Below, one piece after another: positions 1 to 8,364 of a DNA stretch of 45,205 nt. The position numbers were made by a program, and so were the translations under genes. Position 1 is the stretch's first letter. Each line of letters starts with the position of its first letter. This stretch comes from Anaerofustis sp. (GTDB taxonomy: Bacteria; Bacillota; Clostridia; Eubacteriales; Anaerofustaceae). Where the stretch lies: the NCBI RefSeq assembly GCF_019420015.1, contig NZ_JAHZIA010000015.1, positions 1 through 45,205 of the forward strand, given 5' to 3'. Under the pieces are notes generated by a model, which saw only the letters and a program-made list of their open reading frames with translations, did no database searches and was not told the origin of the DNA.

Positions 1-804
1 CATTTTAAGCCGTTCTTCTCCTATTAGAAATACCCAACACAGAAAACAGACACCCGATACGGCAAGAATATGACTCAAACCCGTATCGTTAAAGTTGTCT
101 TTAATATCATCACTTAAACTTTTATCAGAAAATAAAATTCCCATAAGTAAATTTAAATTGTCTTTGTCATCAATATTTTCCGCAAGGTTACTTTTAAATT
201 TATCCCTTAAGTCAAAAGCTTTATCCAAATATAATGGGAGATGCCCTTCTCTTACAAAGCTCACATTATTCTTGCTTATATTTAAATAGTTATAAACACC
301 TATTGTTTTAAGATAAAGATTATAATCAAAGTCATCAAAAGAAACAGCTCTTTTAACTTTGCCCGAAAATTCATAATAATCGCCGACTTTATAACTGTGA
401 TTGTCATAATAAACGTTTATAAGTATTTTGTCATTTGTGTTAACAATCTTATTGCCGTCCTTAAAAGAAATGTCATTCACATAAAGCTGTGTTTTCTTTT
501 CCTTTTCTACAGGTACTTTGCATATTCTTCCAACAAAAGTAACTTTATTATTTACATAACTATCCAGCGCGCTTTTATAATCAAGCTTGAAATTTGTATG
601 TAAGAAAGAGACAAAACCCAATAAAATACAAATAACAAAAATAATTCTCAGAGGAATATCCTTAAACGATATAATCAAAACAATACCTGACAAAATGCCA
701 ATAAGCGCAAATATTAAAAACGGCACATCAAAATAGGCAGCGATAATACCGTATAAAACATACAGAAATATAATTATTGCAGGTCTTTTAATATTCATCT
801 CCAT
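1..804 (-). CDS. comEC: ComEC/Rec2-type DNA-uptake membrane protein, N-terminal part (cut by window edge)
   Basis: Reading leftward from an ATG at 804, the frame stays open for 268 codons to the window edge. It begins MEMNIKRPAIIIFLYVLYG and has hydrophobic N-terminal helices, then a soluble DUF4131-like (OB-fold) segment with VTFVGRICKVPVEKEKK, then LMGILFSDKSLSDDIKDNF and DTGLSHILAVSG. That last string is the hallmark of the ComEC competence domain, which forms the membrane channel for single-stranded DNA during transformation. The conserved His that normally follows SG(L/V) is absent; the frame reads VCFLCWVFLIG instead, and another frame reads LFSVLGISNRRRTA, which looks more like the expected family sequence. 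A local deletion or frameshift near position 50 is therefore possible but cannot be settled at the edge. The ribosome site is weak (GGGGAATAG). Confidence 0.82.
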   Translation of the reverse strand, partial: MEMNIKRPAIIIFLYVLYGIIAAYFDVPFLIFALIGILSGIVLIISFKDIPLRIIFVICILLGFVSFLHTNFKLDYKSALDSYVNNKVTFVGRICKVPVEKEKKTQLYVNDISFKDGNKIVNTNDKILINVYYDNHSYKVGDYYEFSGKVKRAVSFDDFDYNLYLKTIGVYNYLNISKNNVSFVREGHLPLYLDKAFDLRDKFKSNLAENIDDKDNLNLLMGILFSDKSLSDDIKDNFNDTGLSHILAVSGVCFLCWVFLIGEERLKM

Positions 805-933
805 ATTTTTCTATTCCCCATTTTATAAATTTTAAATAAACTTACATATATTCCAAAAACATTATAACAAGAAAATATCAAATTATCTCTCTATAATTAA
901 ACAAAATCCTAAGAATTATAAAATAAATTATAA

Positions 934-961
934 AAGCATATAGAAAAATTTCTATATGCTT
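934..961 (-). terminator. Rho-independent terminator at the end of the long leftward gene train
   Basis: A 13-bp stem (AAGCATATAGAAA paired with TTTCTATATGCTT) with a 2-base loop lies 60 bases past the stop of the M20 peptidase. It is followed on the minus strand by TTATAATTTATTT. It is AT-rich but perfectly paired, and it is the first clear terminator downstream of purL. The rest of 805-1020 holds only AT-rich DNA that must include the comEC promoter; I see no confident -35/-10 pair. Confidence 0.65.
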
Positions 962-1020
962 ATTTATCTTTATCTTATTAAAATCATAATATAATTTTAC
1001 TGATATTATACCGATACTTT

Positions 1021-2172
1021 TTACTCTATAGCTCCCAATGTTTTTAATATATTTATATTTCCCATCACTCCATAAAGCAAGCTCTCTTCATCAAAATTAA
1101 AGTTAGCATTATGCAAAGGGTAGATATATCCTTTTTCTTCTTCTCTTATTCCGAGTTCATAGAAAAAGCAAGGAACTTCTTCACTGTAAAAAGAAAAATC
1201 TTCGGCACTAAGTATAGCTTCGGCAGGAATAAAATCATCACCGAAAGCAGGTATCACTTTATCGAATAAATCTTTATCATTGTAAGTTATACCGTAAAAA
1301 GGTCTCCAGTCATAAGTAATTTGGCATCCATACGCTTCACTTAATCCATCAGCCAAAACATGCATTCTCTTATCTATAATACCGTAAGTATTTTTGTCAA
1401 GAGTCCTAATGGTACCTTCCATCTCCACATGCTCTGCAATTATATTTATTCTGTCTCCGCCTTTTACGGTTCCTATTGTAATAAGTCCTTCTTTTATAGG
1501 ATTGATATTTCTGCTTACTATACTTTGTATACCGTTTATAAACTGAGCCGCAATCACTATAGCGTCAACTCCGTTGTGAGGAGCCGCCCCATGAGAGGCT
1601 TTACCGTCAATAAAAACAGAAAACTCCGTAGAAGCCGCATAAAAACCATAAGGTTTTGATGAGTATTTACCTTTTGGTACATTTGGACTTAAATGAAGTG
1701 CAAATACATTTTTAACATTATACTCTTTCAATTTACCTTCTTCTATTATAAGCTTTGCACCACCAGGACCTTCCTCCGCAGGCTGAAAAATAAGCAAAAT
1801 ATTGCTTTTTAAGTTGATTTTGTTTTCGCTTAAATATTTTGCAAAGACCAAAAGTATCGCCATATGACCATCATGTCCGCAGGCATGCATCATATCGCAA
1901 TGAGAACTCTTAAAATCGATATCATTGTTTTCAACGATACTCAATCCATCCATATCCGTTCTGAAAGCATAGGTATCACTGCTTCCTGCATCGAAATAGC
2001 AAAGAACTCCTGTTTGGGCGGTTATATCGTATTCAAGCCCCAAACTTGTCAAATAATCTTTAATATATTGACTTGTCTTGTATTCTTTCAGTCCCTCTTC
2101 CGGAATCCTGTGCAAGTCTCTTCTTATTCTCTTTATTTCCTCAAAATATTTCTCTTTTAAAATATCAAACAT
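1021..2172 (-). CDS. M20 family amidohydrolase/peptidase (N-acyl amino acid or hippurate hydrolase type)
   Basis: A 383-residue cytoplasmic metallo-amidohydrolase of the M20D group, which removes acyl groups from amino acids or related amides. It opens with the family signature RRDLHRIPE. The metal ligands are in HACGHDGH (96-103) and in PAEEGPGGAK (131-140, containing the catalytic Glu pair). The dimerisation segment has GKASHGAAPHNGVDAI, and the C-terminal metal His is in PLHNANF. Length is normal for the family. The start has a strong GGAGG site 7-8 bases upstream. It lies 21 bases after a small lipoprotein gene and is last in the leftward train. The exact substrate cannot be read from the sequence. 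Confidence 0.9.
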   Translation of the reverse strand: MFDILKEKYFEEIKRIRRDLHRIPEEGLKEYKTSQYIKDYLTSLGLEYDITAQTGVLCYFDAGSSDTYAFRTDMDGLSIVENNDIDFKSSHCDMMHACGHDGHMAILLVFAKYLSENKINLKSNILLIFQPAEEGPGGAKLIIEEGKLKEYNVKNVFALHLSPNVPKGKYSSKPYGFYAASTEFSVFIDGKASHGAAPHNGVDAIVIAAQFINGIQSIVSRNINPIKEGLITIGTVKGGDRINIIAEHVEMEGTIRTLDKNTYGIIDKRMHVLADGLSEAYGCQITYDWRPFYGITYNDKDLFDKVIPAFGDDFIPAEAILSAEDFSFYSEEVPCFFYELGIREEEKGYIYPLHNANFNFDEESLLYGVMGNINILKTLGAIE

Positions 2173-2193
2173 CCGATTCCTCCGGGAAAATAA

Positions 2194-2658
2194 TTATTCC
2201 GTCTTTGTTGTATCTGTCTTACCGTCACCCCAAGGAAGAGCTTCACTGTATTCTCTGTAAATCGTATGAACGGTTCTTCCTTTTTCGTCTTTATTATAAA
2301 GATGAACCAAGTTGGCTCCGGGATCGTAATTAAATGTATACTCTATTGTTTCTCCGTTGCCGCTTGCCGTAAATTTCCCATCCGATACACCGCTTACTGT
2401 ATAAGTAACGGTAGAAGGCGAACCTTTCTTCTTGGTTGTAGTAAGAACCATAGACGAATCATCAATCACTACATCTGTCTTGGCATTTTTACTTTGTTTT
2501 TTCGCATGAGCATCGATATAAATACAATCTAAAGTCCATTTGTTTTCAATATCGGAAAAATCCGTAGAATGCTCTTTTGGATCCGTTCCGCATCCAAACA
2601 AACTTCCAAGCATCAATGCAACAATTAAAACGCTGAATATTTTTTTAAAATTCTTCAT
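2194..2658 (-). CDS. Small predicted lipoprotein of unknown function
   Basis: 154 residues. The N-terminus is a lipoprotein signal: MKNFKK, a hydrophobic stretch, then SLFGCG with the lipid-accepting Cys at residue 23. The mature part is hydrophilic and looks beta-rich (alternating Thr/Val runs such as KGSPSTVTYTVSGVSDG and GETIEYTFNYDPG). It ends in a Thr/Lys-rich tail. I do not recognise a family; the size and strand pattern would fit a lipocalin-like or small beta-sandwich protein, but this is only an impression. It is probably anchored on the outer face of the membrane. A TATAAT at 2686-2691 (minus strand) could give it a promoter separate from mnmA, 60 bases upstream. Confidence 0.8.
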   Translation of the reverse strand: MKNFKKIFSVLIVALMLGSLFGCGTDPKEHSTDFSDIENKWTLDCIYIDAHAKKQSKNAKTDVVIDDSSMVLTTTKKKGSPSTVTYTVSGVSDGKFTASGNGETIEYTFNYDPGANLVHLYNKDEKGRTVHTIYREYSEALPWGDGKTDTTKTE

Positions 2659-2718
2659 ACTATATTACCTCATATCTGATTTGAATTATATTTTATCATA
2701 ATAAATACATAAATAATA

Positions 2719-3804
2719 TTAAAATTTAATTAATTTATCTATCACGCCTCCGCCAAGACAAACATTTCCGTCATAAAAAACTCCTACCTGCCCCGGAGTA
2801 ACACCGCTTTGCTCTTCATCAAATATAACCTTCACTCTACTTTCATCAAGCACTTCCACCGTAACTTTTTTTAAAGGTTGAAGATGCCTAAACCTAAGTT
2901 CACATCTGAATTTTTTTGCAGGGTACTCCCCTGATACCATATTTACATCCGTTGCGATAAATCCGTTTTTATATAATTTAGGATTTTTATCTCCCTGAAC
3001 TATGTAAAGTATGTTGTTTTCTAAATCCTTATCCGCAACATACCATCTTTCTCCGCTTCCGCATCCTCCTACTCCAAGACCTCTTCTCTGTCCCAAAGTA
3101 TAATACATAAGACCTATATGTTCTCCCTTTTTTTCTCCCGTATCCATATCTATCATATCGCCTTTTTGATTCGGAAGATAATTTTGAAGAAACTTTGTGA
3201 AATTTCTTTCACCTATAAAACATATACCCGTCGAATCTTTTTTCTTTGCGTTTCTAAATCCTTCTCTTTCGGCTATTTCCCTTACCTGAGTCTTTTCAAT
3301 GTCCCCCAAAGGGAAAATAACTCTTTCGAGCTGCTTTGACTTTAGCAAAGACAAAAAATAAGTCTGATCTTTATGTTGGTCTTTTGCTTTTAAAAGTAAA
3401 GTTCCATTATCAGTATGCTCCACTTTTGCATAATGACCGGTTGCAATATAATCCGCATCCAATACATTAAGAGCATAATCCAAAAAGCATTTGAATTTTA
3501 TTTCTTTGTTGCAAAGGACATCCGGATTGGGAGTTCTTCCCTTTTTATATTCATCCAAAAAGTAAGTAAATACATTATCCCAATATTCCTTTGTAAAGTT
3601 TACGGTGTAACATGGAATTCCTATTCGCAAACATACCGCTCTTGCATCATCATAATCTTCTTCTGCGGTACACTCTCCGTTTTCATCGGTTTCATCCCAA
3701 TTCTTCATAAAAAGCCCTATCACATCATATCCTTGCTTTTTTAACAGGTATGCGCTCACGGCGCTGTCTACGCCACCGCTCATACCAATGACAACTTTTT
3801 TCAC
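2719..3804 (-). CDS. mnmA: tRNA-uridine 2-sulfurtransferase MnmA
   Basis: 361 residues, full family length. MnmA adenylates and thiolates U34 of Lys, Glu and Gln tRNAs, taking sulfur from a cysteine desulfurase relay. The PP-loop ATP site SGGVDS is at 9-14. The two catalytic cysteines are in NPDVLCNKEIKF (Cys98) and STGICFIGER (Cys195). GHYAKV and the C-terminal barrel with SGVTPGQVGVFYDG are also typical. The start has AGGAGA nine bases upstream. It begins 14 bases after yhaN, so it is probably translated from the same transcript. No cysteine desulfurase gene is next to it. Confidence 0.96.
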   Translation of the reverse strand: MKKVVIGMSGGVDSAVSAYLLKKQGYDVIGLFMKNWDETDENGECTAEEDYDDARAVCLRIGIPCYTVNFTKEYWDNVFTYFLDEYKKGRTPNPDVLCNKEIKFKCFLDYALNVLDADYIATGHYAKVEHTDNGTLLLKAKDQHKDQTYFLSLLKSKQLERVIFPLGDIEKTQVREIAEREGFRNAKKKDSTGICFIGERNFTKFLQNYLPNQKGDMIDMDTGEKKGEHIGLMYYTLGQRRGLGVGGCGSGERWYVADKDLENNILYIVQGDKNPKLYKNGFIATDVNMVSGEYPAKKFRCELRFRHLQPLKKVTVEVLDESRVKVIFDEEQSGVTPGQVGVFYDGNVCLGGGVIDKLIKF

Positions 3805-3818
3805 TTACTTTCTCCTTT

Positions 3819-6269
3819 TTATAATGTTATTTTATTATATTTGAGTCCGAGTTCATCCAAAGCTTTTTCCTCTCTGGTATGACATGTAAATATGATTATC
3901 TGTTTTTCTTCCGACACACTTTCAAGATACGACAACACTTCTTTTACTCTGTAATCATCATACTGAACAAAACAATCATCAAGTATGATAGGCATTTTGC
4001 TATTTAGTAATAGGTTGTCTATTATACTGAATCTTAAAGCCAAATATATCTGATCTATAGTACCGTTGCTTAAACTTTCGGCGTCAACCATCTGTCCGCT
4101 TTCTTCGTCAAGGACCATTACATCCATGTTGTCGTTAACTTTTACCGTCGAATATTTTCCTTTGGTTATTTTAGACATTATTAATCCCAAAGTTTCGTTT
4201 ATTCTCGGAGCAACACTTGTATGAATATCTTTGGAAATGCTGTTTATCGTATCAATAGCCTTTTCCAAAGCCAATAATTTAAACTCATATTCCTTTATTC
4301 TTGTTTCATATTTATTTATATCTTCGTTAATAACACAAAGATTTTCGTTAAAAGAGTTGGACTCTTCCAATATACCTTTTATTCTTGACAATTCTGCGGA
4401 AATTTTTGTAATCTCATCATTAACCGTATCCGCACTTTCCGAAAGAAAATCATTGTTTACTCCGTTAATCTTCTTTAGAGTATCTTCGTCAACGGTTTCG
4501 TCTTTAAATTTTTCTGCCAACAAATTGATGTCATTACCGTCAATGATATTCATCAAAAGCTTGTTGTTGCTTTCGTATCTGTCAATAAGTCTATCATATT
4601 CCTCTCTTTTTTCTAAGGCATCCTTGAATTCTTCTACACTTGAAATATTGTTTTTTATCAATATTTCATTCATCTTATAAGCATTATTGCTTATTTTTTC
4701 TTCAAGAATTTTACCCGTGCCTTCAAAATCCTCAAGATCCATTTTATACTTTTCCAGTCTATTTTGATTTTGAGAGGCTTCTTTCGCCACAATACTTTTT
4801 TCTTCCAATATTTCTATTAATTTATACGGATCTTCTTCCTCATAATCCATCAATATCTTATTTATCTCAACTTCGTTAAGCTCAATCATATTTTGTGTTC
4901 TTATTAAAGAAGTATCGTATTTCTCATATTTCTTCGATGTTTCTTTGTATACACTCATTATAACCAGCTTCATTATTAAGCAGATAGCAGCAGCACCGAG
5001 AGAGATATAAAAATACAAAAGAAGAGCTTTGCTTATGGTAAAACTAAAAGCCAACATAAACGCACTTATAACGGCAGTTACGACACAAAGTATGTTTATT
5101 ACTTTGTTTGTGGTGGTCTTTGCCGAATAATCTTTTTCGACTTTTACATCCTTTTTCTGCGATAATCTTCCTTTTAATCTTTCTATATTCCCAAGCCTGT
5201 CTTTTAATATCTCGATATCAGAAATTATTCTGTTATAGTCTTTCCCTTTTGTTTCTTTGTTTACTTCTTTGGCTTCGTCATCCAAACTAGAAAGAGCACT
5301 GTTTACATATTCCTGCTTTTTATTTAATTCATCAATTTGTTCGTGTAAGGCTTTGTTCTCAGAATTAAGATTCAAAAACTCGGTATACAGTTCATTGTTT
5401 ATATCTCTGTATTTCTTTAATTCTTCTATCTTTTCTCTGATTTTTTTATTTTCGTCTTCTACGGATTTATATTTAAAATATATTACTTTTTCTCTGTTTC
5501 TGGCTACACTGTTTATGTCATTTAAAATATCCCGCTTTTTCTTTTTAAGCTCTCTTAATTGTTCTTCAAGCCTGTTTGCTTCAAGATAATGTTCTTTGTT
5601 TTCTTCCATTGCCAGGATTGCTTTTTCTTTGGATTTTTTCAGTTCTTCAAGCTTTATTACCGCACTTCCGTAATTAGATTTAGATTGCTTTCTCGTTCCT
5701 ATGTCAGCTTTTTGTTTTTCCAAGTAGCCAAGAGCCTTATTTACGGAAATTTTGTTGTTGTTACCTTTTTCGTAATTCGCCAACGCCTCGCTTATTTCTC
5801 TTTTAAAATCCTTTTCAGTTTTATTCCCAAGTTGAGCAATGGATATAGTATTATTGTAAAGCACACTGTTAAGCTTTATTACGGGAGAAATAATCCTTTG
5901 CTTTGTGGATGCGTCATAAGGAAGCTTATCCGTCAAATCTTCCCCTGTTATATTGTCAAACAATTTAAAGTCTTCATTCTTTTTATCAAAGTTTCTTTCT
6001 ATTCTGTATTCTCTTTTACCTATATTAAATTCCAGGCTACCTTTGTATAGATTACTGTTCCAAGGTTTAAACCTTACATATTCTTTTGTATATATTTTAT
6101 TCTTGCTGTAAGGTTTGAAAAAACCAAAGAAAATACCCTGAATAAATCTGTGGGTTGTGGATTTTCCTGCTTCGTTGTTACCGTAAACTATATTAAGTCC
6201 GTCTTTAAATTCTATTTCTTTATTTTTAAATTTACCAAAACTCTTAATATTCAATTTTCTTATCTTCAT
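3819..6269 (-). CDS. yhaN: YhaN-like SMC/SbcC-type ATPase with a central membrane hairpin
   Basis: 816 residues. The Walker A motif GNNEAGKST is at 30-38. Long coiled-coil arms (about 155-380 and 440-690) flank two membrane helices at about 389-409 and 415-440. The C-terminal ATPase half carries SLSNGTIDQIYLALR (signature), MPIILDDCFVQYDD (Walker B) and a switch His in FTCHTREEK. This matches the YhaN family of Firmicutes, an SbcC/Rad50-like ATPase with a membrane insertion, rather than SbcC, which has a zinc hook at the coil tip. It starts directly after the stop of the phosphoesterase gene (TAG-ATG abutting), the usual arrangement for a nuclease/ATPase complex. Its role is probably DNA end processing or repair near the membrane; the exact function is not established from sequence. 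Confidence 0.88.
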   Translation of the reverse strand: MKIRKLNIKSFGKFKNKEIEFKDGLNIVYGNNEAGKSTTHRFIQGIFFGFFKPYSKNKIYTKEYVRFKPWNSNLYKGSLEFNIGKREYRIERNFDKKNEDFKLFDNITGEDLTDKLPYDASTKQRIISPVIKLNSVLYNNTISIAQLGNKTEKDFKREISEALANYEKGNNNKISVNKALGYLEKQKADIGTRKQSKSNYGSAVIKLEELKKSKEKAILAMEENKEHYLEANRLEEQLRELKKKKRDILNDINSVARNREKVIYFKYKSVEDENKKIREKIEELKKYRDINNELYTEFLNLNSENKALHEQIDELNKKQEYVNSALSSLDDEAKEVNKETKGKDYNRIISDIEILKDRLGNIERLKGRLSQKKDVKVEKDYSAKTTTNKVINILCVVTAVISAFMLAFSFTISKALLLYFYISLGAAAICLIMKLVIMSVYKETSKKYEKYDTSLIRTQNMIELNEVEINKILMDYEEEDPYKLIEILEEKSIVAKEASQNQNRLEKYKMDLEDFEGTGKILEEKISNNAYKMNEILIKNNISSVEEFKDALEKREEYDRLIDRYESNNKLLMNIIDGNDINLLAEKFKDETVDEDTLKKINGVNNDFLSESADTVNDEITKISAELSRIKGILEESNSFNENLCVINEDINKYETRIKEYEFKLLALEKAIDTINSISKDIHTSVAPRINETLGLIMSKITKGKYSTVKVNDNMDVMVLDEESGQMVDAESLSNGTIDQIYLALRFSIIDNLLLNSKMPIILDDCFVQYDDYRVKEVLSYLESVSEEKQIIIFTCHTREEKALDELGLKYNKITL

Positions 6270-7346
6270 CTATTTTGACCCCTCATTTAAAAGTGCATCA
6301 AGTCCCAGATACAAAGCTTCCAAATCAGCTTCGCTTTCTCTGTTTTTCAAAGCATCAATGTATAGACCGATAATATTGTCTTTGTTTTCGGTATATATTT
6401 TAGGCAGATAATAATCCGCCGATGTATTGTCGATTACCTCGATATAATAAAACTCATCGTTTAACCTGGTTTTTATGTCTTCCGTTTTAACAAGCTCGCT
6501 TAATATTCCCCTTAAAGTAACTCTGAACAACCACTTGTCAAAGTCTTTGTTTGATTTCTCTTTTATAAGAGTAATAACCTTTTCCAAAGAATCCACTCCC
6601 GTAACATCTACATCAAACACCTCAAATTGTTTGATATTACTTTTAATAAGTTTTACGCCGAGTTTCTTCTCTTCAATTTGTCCGAATATATACCCGTGAT
6701 ACCCGGTTTCTCCAAAACCCAAAGGCTCCAAACTTCCAGGATAAACACTGTTGCCATTTATTTTTACAGATTTATGAATATGTCCAAGCGCACAATAATC
6801 AAATCCCGAATTTTCAAGTTTTTTCTTGTCCACCGGCAAATATTCACTCTCTTTACTCAAAATATCACAATGAAGAAGAAGTATATTATTTTTACTTTCA
6901 TCCAAATCAGGAACCTGTAAAATATCCTCATCATAATGTTTTTTTAAGAAACTTAACCCATAAACACGCGTATTTAAATCTTCAAATTCAACCATCTCAA
7001 GTCTGTCTTCTTTAAAAACAGTTACGTTGTCCGGGAAAGACAGCAAATTATAAAAAGATTTTTCATGTATATAATCATGATTTCCAGCAGCTATCACAAC
7101 TTTAACCTCAGGAATAGACTTAAAACCGTCTATAACCCTGTTAATGTCGCTTGCTCTGACCAATTCGTCCTCAAATAAATCACCTGCAATCAAGAGAAGA
7201 TCCGCTTCTCTTTTTTTGCAGGCTGCTATCAATTTATTAAAGGCTTTAAATAAGTCCTCTCTTCTTTCCTTTGCAATATTTTTCCCAAAAGAAGATGAAA
7301 GAAAAGAAGATCCGAGATGCAAATCCGCACTATGTATAAACTTCAT
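6270..7346 (-). CDS. yhaO: YhaO-like metallophosphoesterase (SbcD/Mre11-type nuclease)
   Basis: 358 residues from the chosen start, MKFIHSADLHLG. An upstream in-frame start would add 28 Lys/Trp-rich residues that overlap the preceding gene by about 70 bases. I reject it because the inner ATG has AAGGTGA upstream and begins at the canonical first strand of the fold. The calcineurin-like metal motifs are all present: D8/H10 in SADLHLG, GDLF at 55-58, GNHD at 88-91, LLHCDI and LGHIHK. This is the DNA nuclease partner of the adjacent YhaN ATPase, analogous to SbcD with SbcC. It starts 13 bases after the MerR-like gene. Confidence 0.9.
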   Translation of the reverse strand: MKFIHSADLHLGSSFLSSSFGKNIAKERREDLFKAFNKLIAACKKREADLLLIAGDLFEDELVRASDINRVIDGFKSIPEVKVVIAAGNHDYIHEKSFYNLLSFPDNVTVFKEDRLEMVEFEDLNTRVYGLSFLKKHYDEDILQVPDLDESKNNILLLHCDILSKESEYLPVDKKKLENSGFDYCALGHIHKSVKINGNSVYPGSLEPLGFGETGYHGYIFGQIEEKKLGVKLIKSNIKQFEVFDVDVTGVDSLEKVITLIKEKSNKDFDKWLFRVTLRGILSELVKTEDIKTRLNDEFYYIEVIDNTSADYYLPKIYTENKDNIIGLYIDALKNRESEADLEALYLGLDALLNEGSK

Positions 7347-7359
7347 CCTATTTTTCACC

Positions 7360-8160
7360 TTATCCTTCAAAATTTTTATCTTTTTCCATACTTTCCAATG
7401 CCGCCAATGCCTGTTTATACTTATAGTCATTTTCTTCTTTAACGGAAATCTTCTTTTCTTCTTCGCTCTCTCTTTCCGTTTTACTAAATAAAATGGCTTC
7501 CAACAAATAAGTATATAACCATGAGTTGTCTTTATCGGAATTGATTAAATAAGCAAGTTCGTTTGCTATACTGTTCAACTTTGATATTTCGCTTATTCTT
7601 TCAATAAGCTGACCGCTTACTTTTTTATTCTGTTTTTTTACCTTTATAAGATTTTTGACGCAAGTTAAAATATAAAGTTCATAACTGTCATATTCATCTT
7701 TATCCTGCAAAACTCCGGTATCGACTGCCAAATCCAAAATGCTTCCGTCACTGTCCAGCTTTTCAAGTATCTCCACCTTTGAATATGTCTTATTTTCAGT
7801 TCTTTCCTGTCTTGCAAGTTTAGCTTCTTCTTTTTCAACGAACCCGAACATCTTAAATATATCAACAATATCGGAAGAATCCAAACCTTTTTCACCTGCT
7901 TTTACAACAAGCTCTTCGTTTTCCTTAAAAATCTCATCCTTGATTTTTGCTATACTGTTACCGGCTTTTTTTTCCGATAAAATTCTCTTAAGTCTTATAT
8001 AATGAAAGTCTGCATACAAAGCTTGATTTGAACATACATAATAAGGTTTTTGAAGTATCCCTATATCTATATAATGCTTAATCATCCTTCCCGTTATGCT
8101 ATAGCCGTCAACCTTCAACCTGGCTATAAGGTCTTTCATTTTCATGTAATATTCGCTCAT
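7360..8160 (-). CDS. MerR-like helix-turn-helix protein, function unknown
   Basis: 266 residues. The first 70 residues look like a MerR-type winged helix (KMKDLIARLKVDGYSITGRM, then IKHYIDIGILQKP and LYADFHYIRLKRIL). The rest is charged and helical, with a Lys/Glu-rich region (about 235-250) and no recognisable ligand-binding domain. A second short stretch (YSKVEILEKLDSDGSILDLAVDTGVL, about residues 125-150) could be another helix-turn-helix. The start at 8160 has AGGAGA at good spacing. It sits between a DUF3006 gene and the yhaO-yhaN pair with gaps of 17 and 13 bases, so it may regulate or assist those genes. No target can be named. Confidence 0.75.
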   Translation of the reverse strand: MSEYYMKMKDLIARLKVDGYSITGRMIKHYIDIGILQKPYYVCSNQALYADFHYIRLKRILSEKKAGNSIAKIKDEIFKENEELVVKAGEKGLDSSDIVDIFKMFGFVEKEEAKLARQERTENKTYSKVEILEKLDSDGSILDLAVDTGVLQDKDEYDSYELYILTCVKNLIKVKKQNKKVSGQLIERISEISKLNSIANELAYLINSDKDNSWLYTYLLEAILFSKTERESEEEKKISVKEENDYKYKQALAALESMEKDKNFEG

Positions 8161-8177
8161 AAGGTTCTCCTAATAAA

Positions 8178-8360
8178 TTATTCAAATAAATCATCTATAT
8201 CAATATTTTTACAGTGCTTTGATTCCACTTTAAGTATTATTTCATCGCCTTCTCTTATATCTTCGTTAAAACAATCTTTTGGCAAAACACCGATTTTTAG
8301 GTCATCAAACTCTATCACCACTTTATCGTTTTCAAACCTGTCTACTGTACCTTTTTTCAT
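8178..8360 (-). CDS. DUF3006 domain protein
   Basis: 60 residues, the whole of a DUF3006 domain: MKKGTVDRFENDKVVIEFDD, then KIGVLPKDCFNEDIREGDEII. This small beta-barrel-like family is commonly encoded next to secreted ComEC-type metallo-beta-lactamase proteins, as here: it starts only 4 bases after the stop of such a gene. The start has AGGTAG eight bases upstream. It has no signal peptide, so it should be cytoplasmic even though its neighbour is exported. Its biochemical role is unknown. Confidence 0.85.
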   Translation of the reverse strand: MKKGTVDRFENDKVVIEFDDLKIGVLPKDCFNEDIREGDEIILKVESKHCKNIDIDDLFE

Positions 8361-8364
8361 AAAA

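Noticed and set aside
4231..4680. Plus-strand frames opposite yhaN, mnmA and purL
   Set aside because: Ser/Leu/Phe-rich products typical of the reverse complement of Lys/Glu-rich coiled-coil genes; no ribosome sites.
7347..7430. 28-residue N-terminal extension of YhaO
   Set aside because: It overlaps the upstream gene, has no ribosome site and precedes the natural first strand MKFIHSADLH.
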